From Allomyces macrogynus ATCC 38327 (lineage: Eukaryota > Blastocladiomycota > Blastocladiomycetes > Blastocladiales > Blastocladiaceae), in the NCBI GenBank assembly GCA_000151295.1, contig GG745378.1, forward strand, positions 87,777 through 146,403: a DNA stretch of 58,627 nt, written 5' to 3'. Below, piece by piece: positions 54,641-58,627 of this stretch (position 1 is the stretch's first letter; the number at the start of each line of letters is the position of its first letter). A program made the translations under genes and the position numbers. Below the pieces are notes generated by a model that saw only the letters and a list, made by a program, of their open reading frames with translations, made no database searches and was not told where the DNA came from.

Positions 54641-56523
54641 CCCAACACACCCGGCGACGGCGGCGCCTGCCGTGGCTGGGGCGTGAGGTGGGAGGATGGT
54701 AGTTACTACTCGTCGATTGTTGACTTTGTCGAGTCTGCGGTGGCAATCGCCCACCCCTGCGGCGCTAGTTCTCATGACTAATGGAGCGAAATTGAAGCGC
54801 CGCTGCGCGACCATCCGATTCGCTCGCCATGCTCGCACTGCAATGCTATAACCAAGCTGTTGGACAGCAGCGCGTGGGTTGTATGTGCTGCGGCAGTAGC
54901 TCGCACTGGAGGGATGCTTGTCACAACCAACAGGACTGTCCTGACGCGACTCGCTTGCCGAGTTCTCGAGGACTCGTGTCACCGCGTTTGTTATTTAATC
55001 AATGTCGCAGCCAGCAATTATTTCCACTGAGAGCAAATGTACCACGTCCGTGTGCTGGTACATAACAGACATGGGTCGTGTTTTTCAAGTCGCCAGGAGC
55101 CATTGTGGGGCTGGCAGGCCAGAGTAGTCTTCCGTGTCCGTCAGCAACCATGTCCGCGGCGGCAGCAAGGAGGGGTACATGAGTGGCCGGCCGCTAGGTA
55201 TGCAAATTGCATGTGCACGGCGACCTGGTCGCGCCAGTTGCGGCTGTCGTTCCCTAAATTGAAGGATAAAATATGGCATAGCCATTTTGAGCTAGTATCA
55301 CTTGCCACCAAGTAACAAATGGGTGGAGAAGCAGCCCCAAGCATCAAAAAATAGGTTCATCCATTTGTGGTTTCATATTTTGGCATCAAAGCACAGCAAG
55401 GTCAGGGGCGCTCTTTTCATTTGCGCCTGTTACTACCTCCTCACTTCCAAAACACACCCAGGTCCGTGCATTTCGCGACAAATGTACTCCAGTGCGACGA
55501 GCAACATTCAATTTTGAACCTTGTGTTTCTCCAAAGCAATCCACAGCATCGCATTGATCGATGTTAGACCCACACCAGTCGCGAACATCAGACCAGGTGG
55601 AGGAGACGCTAGAGGCCTTTGCGAAGATGTATTTAGACTATGGGACCCCTGAAGCCGATAATTTCCGATGAAACATCGTACGCACTTCATCACTGAGCAT
55701 GTAATTTATCACCAAACGACGGCGGTCGCTTGTTCCCTTGCCAGGCACGAACCCCTTCCGAACCGCCTCAGGTTCTAGCAACAGTCTGACGCGTTTGAGG
55801 AGCGCAATGTGCTGGAAACGCCTCCGTGAGTACGAAACATGCCTGCTCGCGCGTGCAAAGCCGTTGCATGCAATGGCGGCACGAGGTCTGCCCTGTATCT
55901 TGGTGAAGCCCTTCGAGATCAGATACCTTGGCTGAGACGCCGCCGTGTTTGGGCTTTCGATTCTTGCCTAGAAATTGGTCCTGCCATGGATTCAAGACAT
56001 CTCCTGCGCGTTGCATGGACGGTTGCAACACGGCCAGATGGATGTAAAAAACGTCTATCATTATTCTGGAATCACTTGGGGCAAGAATGGGCCGAAAATC
56101 GCCTCTGCGAGACTCGAGAAGAGAGTGCACGGTTTGTTTTGGGCGCACCGGGCGCAGTCGCATCCGAGCTGCTGCGGCTGAACTTGTTCTCCAACACGCT
56201 TTTCTCCGAGCCCAGCGTGGTTCTGGCGGGCCGTGGATGGGCCGAGGATAGAAACCGAGCGTGCTTTCTCCGTTACTTTCTTGGGGCCAATCCTCTTTCT
56301 CAAGGATCACAACCGGCCATTTGGAGTGCTGGTCGCTCCTGCCGTGGAACATCCAACGATCCTGATCAAGATAACCATCATTTCAGGCAGGCTCCTCATC
56401 CCGGTCTAATGACGGTCATATATACTCGCTTGACGCCATGCAGCTGACCCTGCCAGCACCCTGATCCGTCCATTCCTTCCCGCCCGTCGCTCCACTCCAC
56501 CAACCACCAACCCACCGTGCACC
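54641..56523. other. Gene-poor intergenic region
   Basis: About 1.9 kb, lower in GC than its surroundings. Open frames (for example minus 55768-56352) show no recognisable domain. A TATA-like element for the ZIP gene lies at its right end. Confidence 0.4.
56418..56424 (+). promoter_or_regulatory. TATA box of ZIP gene
   Basis: ATATATA about 100 bp before the ATG at 56524. Confidence 0.5.
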
Positions 56524-57587
56524 ATGACAGGCGCCCACGACACGACGACCGAACCCAACTACGGCCTCGCCTTTGCCGTCGCCATTGGCGCGGGCCTGTC
56601 GACGGCTTTTGGGGCCGCATCTGTCAAGTTTGGCTCGCTGCAATCGCCGCGGTTTCTCGCCACGGGCATGGCACTCGCTGGCGGCGTCATGATCTACGTT
56701 TCCCTGCTCGATATCTGGGTCGAGTCCAAGGTCTCGTTCGAGGAGGCCTGGCCCGGCGAATCGGGCGCCAAGCGCGCCTACATTGCTGCCACAGGCATGT
56801 TCTTTGCCGGCGCATTGCTCGCTGTCGGGATGGAGGCCGGCGTCAATTGGCTCGAGGCGCGGCTGCTGCGGCGCGGTGGCGCGTCGCGCCGGCCGCCCGC
56901 GTCGTCGAGTGTCGAGGATCCCGAGGCGGCGGCGGCGGCCACGACAGCGGCAATCAAGGACAAGCCGCGCAACAGTGACGCGGGCGACGCGGCGCAGACG
57001 GCCGCGCAAGTCATGTCGGCCGAGGACCGCGCGAGTCTGATGCGCACGGCCATGGTCACGGGGATTGCTCTCACGATCCACAATATCCCGGAAGGCCTGG
57101 CCACGTTCATCTCGATGTGTTCCAGCGTCGCATCGGGTCTGCCGCTCGCGGTGGCGATTGCCGTGCACAACATCCCCGAGGGGATTTGCGTCGCGGTCCC
57201 GATCTTGTACGCGACGGGGTCCAAGTGGAAGGCGTTCTGGTGGGGGACGATCACAGGCGTCTCGGAACCGGTCGGCGCCCTGCTGGGGTTTGCGATCTTG
57301 AAGTCGACCGACGCGGCCAATTTGGCCACCGTGTACGGCGTCCTGTTTGGCCTGATTGCTGGCGGTACGTGCTGCGGATTTTGAGATTGGTGGTATTTGG
57401 TGGTGGGGAAGGGTCATGCTGACGAACAGAATCGGGCCATGTAGTCATGACGTATATCGCTGTCGCCGAGTTGATTCCGACGGCATTGTCGCACCACAAG
57501 AACCCGCGCTACGTGGCGGTCATGGTGTTTGCCGGGATGGCGATCATGGCCGCGAGTCTCGTCTTGTTTGAGGTTGCGGGCGCGTAA
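56524..57587 (+). CDS. ZIP-family divalent metal transporter
   Basis: Two exons, 56524-57364 and 57445-57587; 327 aa. Hydrophobic helices carry the ZIP metal-site motifs IALTIHNIPEGLATF (helix 4) and IAVHNIPEGICVAVPI (helix 5), followed by GVSEPVGALLGF and IAVAELIPTAL. The variable loop between helices 3 and 4 (~115-170) is Ala/Arg/Asp-rich and lacks the usual His cluster. ZIP proteins move Zn2+ or Fe2+/Mn2+ into the cytosol from outside or from vacuoles; the double HNIPEG places it with ZupT/Zrt3-like members. ATG at 56524 has context CACCATGAC. Confidence 0.92.
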
Positions 57588-58307
57588 TTCGCCATTTTGT
57601 TCGTGAATTTTTGCCGTAGGTGTATCATATTAGCGAAGGAAAGCAATGGATGTGATGTTACGATTTGGAGCTGATTGCGATGGCTACTCAAGCTTCAGTG
57701 TTGATGATTTCAGTGTTTGGTGAATGCTGGCACAGAAAGAGAGGGGAGGGAAACGAACTCGGGTGGAAAGTAAAAGCTAAACAACAACTATCCACAGGAG
57801 CGGCAGCACAAGGATACGGTGCACGCCAGGGGCGTCGCGGATGCGTGAGGTGGGCTGGCTGGTCGTCGTCACTGTCATGTGTGCAATCAGGGCCGCGCGC
57901 GCGCGCGCGCATATTTATGATCATCGAGGTTGGAACGTTACCAGGGTCCCGGGTGGAGCGCAGCAAAGAGAACAACAAGTACATGCAAGACGTTCTGGCA
58001 GGTTCTGGAAGCATCACAATTGGTCCGCCAAGCCAAGAACAACCAGCGACGATCATGTTGCGATGATGTTTGCATACGCGACAGTTGACGTTGCACGGTG
58101 CGCGCGCGTGCTCTGCCGGTTACCGACGACGAGACACAATCCAGACCAACCGCAGAACACTACTAGATTATACCCGCTCGGCTACCTGCTCGGCATAAAT
58201 GTACACGGCCCAGGACATCTACCTGTAGGCACTCCCCCCCCCCCCCCCCCTCGCCCTCGGGGCGGGGGGGGATCCATAACTCACTGGAGCAATCCGTGCT
58301 GGGACGC
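57588..58307. other. Intergenic with simple repeats
   Basis: Contains a (GC)n tract at about 57895-57911 and the C-run/G-run at 58234-58271. No gene recognised. Confidence 0.45.
58234..58271. repeat. Poly-C tract and facing poly-G tract
   Basis: 17 C at 58234-58250, then TCGCCCTCGGGGC and 8 G at 58264-58271; the two can fold back on each other. Confidence 0.8.
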
Positions 58308-58627
58308 TTACGACAAAAACCGCGACCCGGCGCGATTTCTCGCGCCGCCGCCCTCGGCCGCCAGTGTCTCCTCCTCCTCCGGCGCACCTCTTGGCAGCGC
58401 GACATCGCTCTCTGCCCTGTGCACGTTCCCGCGCAGTCGCAACCCGGGCGACGTCGGTACGGCGGCAAGTCGTCGCCGCGCAATGCGCGAAGCGGGTCCG
58501 CGCTGGTTACGGACGCGCGGGCGATGCCGTGACCGGGTGCGCAAACAGCATGGCCAGCGACGCGGCGCCGACCGTCCGCAAGTCGCCGTGCGGCGGGTGC
58601 ACTGACTCCTCCTCCTCTTCGTCGTCA
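58308..58627 (-). other. Possible 3' exons of a minus-strand gene running off the window
   Basis: Reading inwards on the minus strand from the edge, a frame gives DDEEEEESVHPPHGDLRTVG and AASLAMLFAHPVTASP before a stop. Another frame further in (58308-58500) reads SDVALPRGAPEEEETLAAEG and ends at 58308. Composition is protein-like, and a GTAACC donor exists between them, but no family is recognised. Confidence 0.3.

Noticed and set aside
55768..56352. 194-codon minus-strand open frame
   Set aside because: No recognisable motif, odd composition, no splice-consistent extension.

Overview
This window looks like nuclear DNA of a GC-rich, intron-rich fungus. Most genes carry several GT-AG introns of about 45-90 nt, and there are no bacterial operons. 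The gene set (Fab1/PIKfyve, OPT peptide transporter, LIN1/CD2BP2, ABCB6/HMT1-type ABC half-transporter, PUS7, Zim17/HEP1, plant/fungal-type FPG) fits a fungus. Dymeclin, DNMT2 and a DIRS-type retrotransposon point to an early-diverging lineage rather than an ascomycete yeast. That lineage placement is inference. All exon joins were derived by hand from reading frame, splice dinucleotides and family alignment from memory.

Layout. 1-1.4 kb: degenerate PAK/STE20-like kinase remnant and a tRNA-Ser. 1.9-11.6 kb: alpha/beta hydrolase (+), serine palmitoyltransferase small subunit (-), LIN1/CD2BP2 GYF protein (+), ABCB6/HMT1-like transporter (-), mitochondrial carrier (+). 12.3-17.4 kb: second tRNA-Ser, dymeclin (-), an unassigned coding-like block, third tRNA-Ser. 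17.6-26.2 kb: F-box/LRR-like protein and Fab1 lipid kinase (both -). 26.2-28.0 kb: repeat-bearing intergenic DNA. 28.0-36.3 kb: a 15-exon OPT transporter gene split by a complete 4.8-kb DIRS-type tyrosine-recombinase retrotransposon. 37-39 kb: TMEM53-like and Zim17/HEP1 (both -). 39.8-50.9 kb: FHIP-like (+), DNMT2 (-), PUS7 (+), FPG DNA glycosylase (-), YchF/OLA1 ATPase (+). 51.5-54.7 kb: LEA2-like single-pass membrane protein, a decayed tandem copy, and a P-type ATPase relic. 56.5-57.6 kb: ZIP metal transporter. The right edge may hold a partial minus-strand gene.

Most notable points. (1) The DIRS element has inverted terminal repeats, an internal complementary region matching both outer ends, intact gag, RT-RNase H and tyrosine recombinase frames, and sits without target duplication in a palindromic GGTTCGAACC inside an OPT exon. 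(2) All three tRNA genes are type II tRNA-Ser with the anticodon ACU instead of the usual GCU. (3) Two tRNA-modifying enzymes, DNMT2 and PUS7, are divergently transcribed from a 215-bp shared promoter. Several genes touch endomembrane function (dymeclin, Fab1, FHIP-like, ABC transporter, ZIP, OPT), but I see no single pathway cluster.
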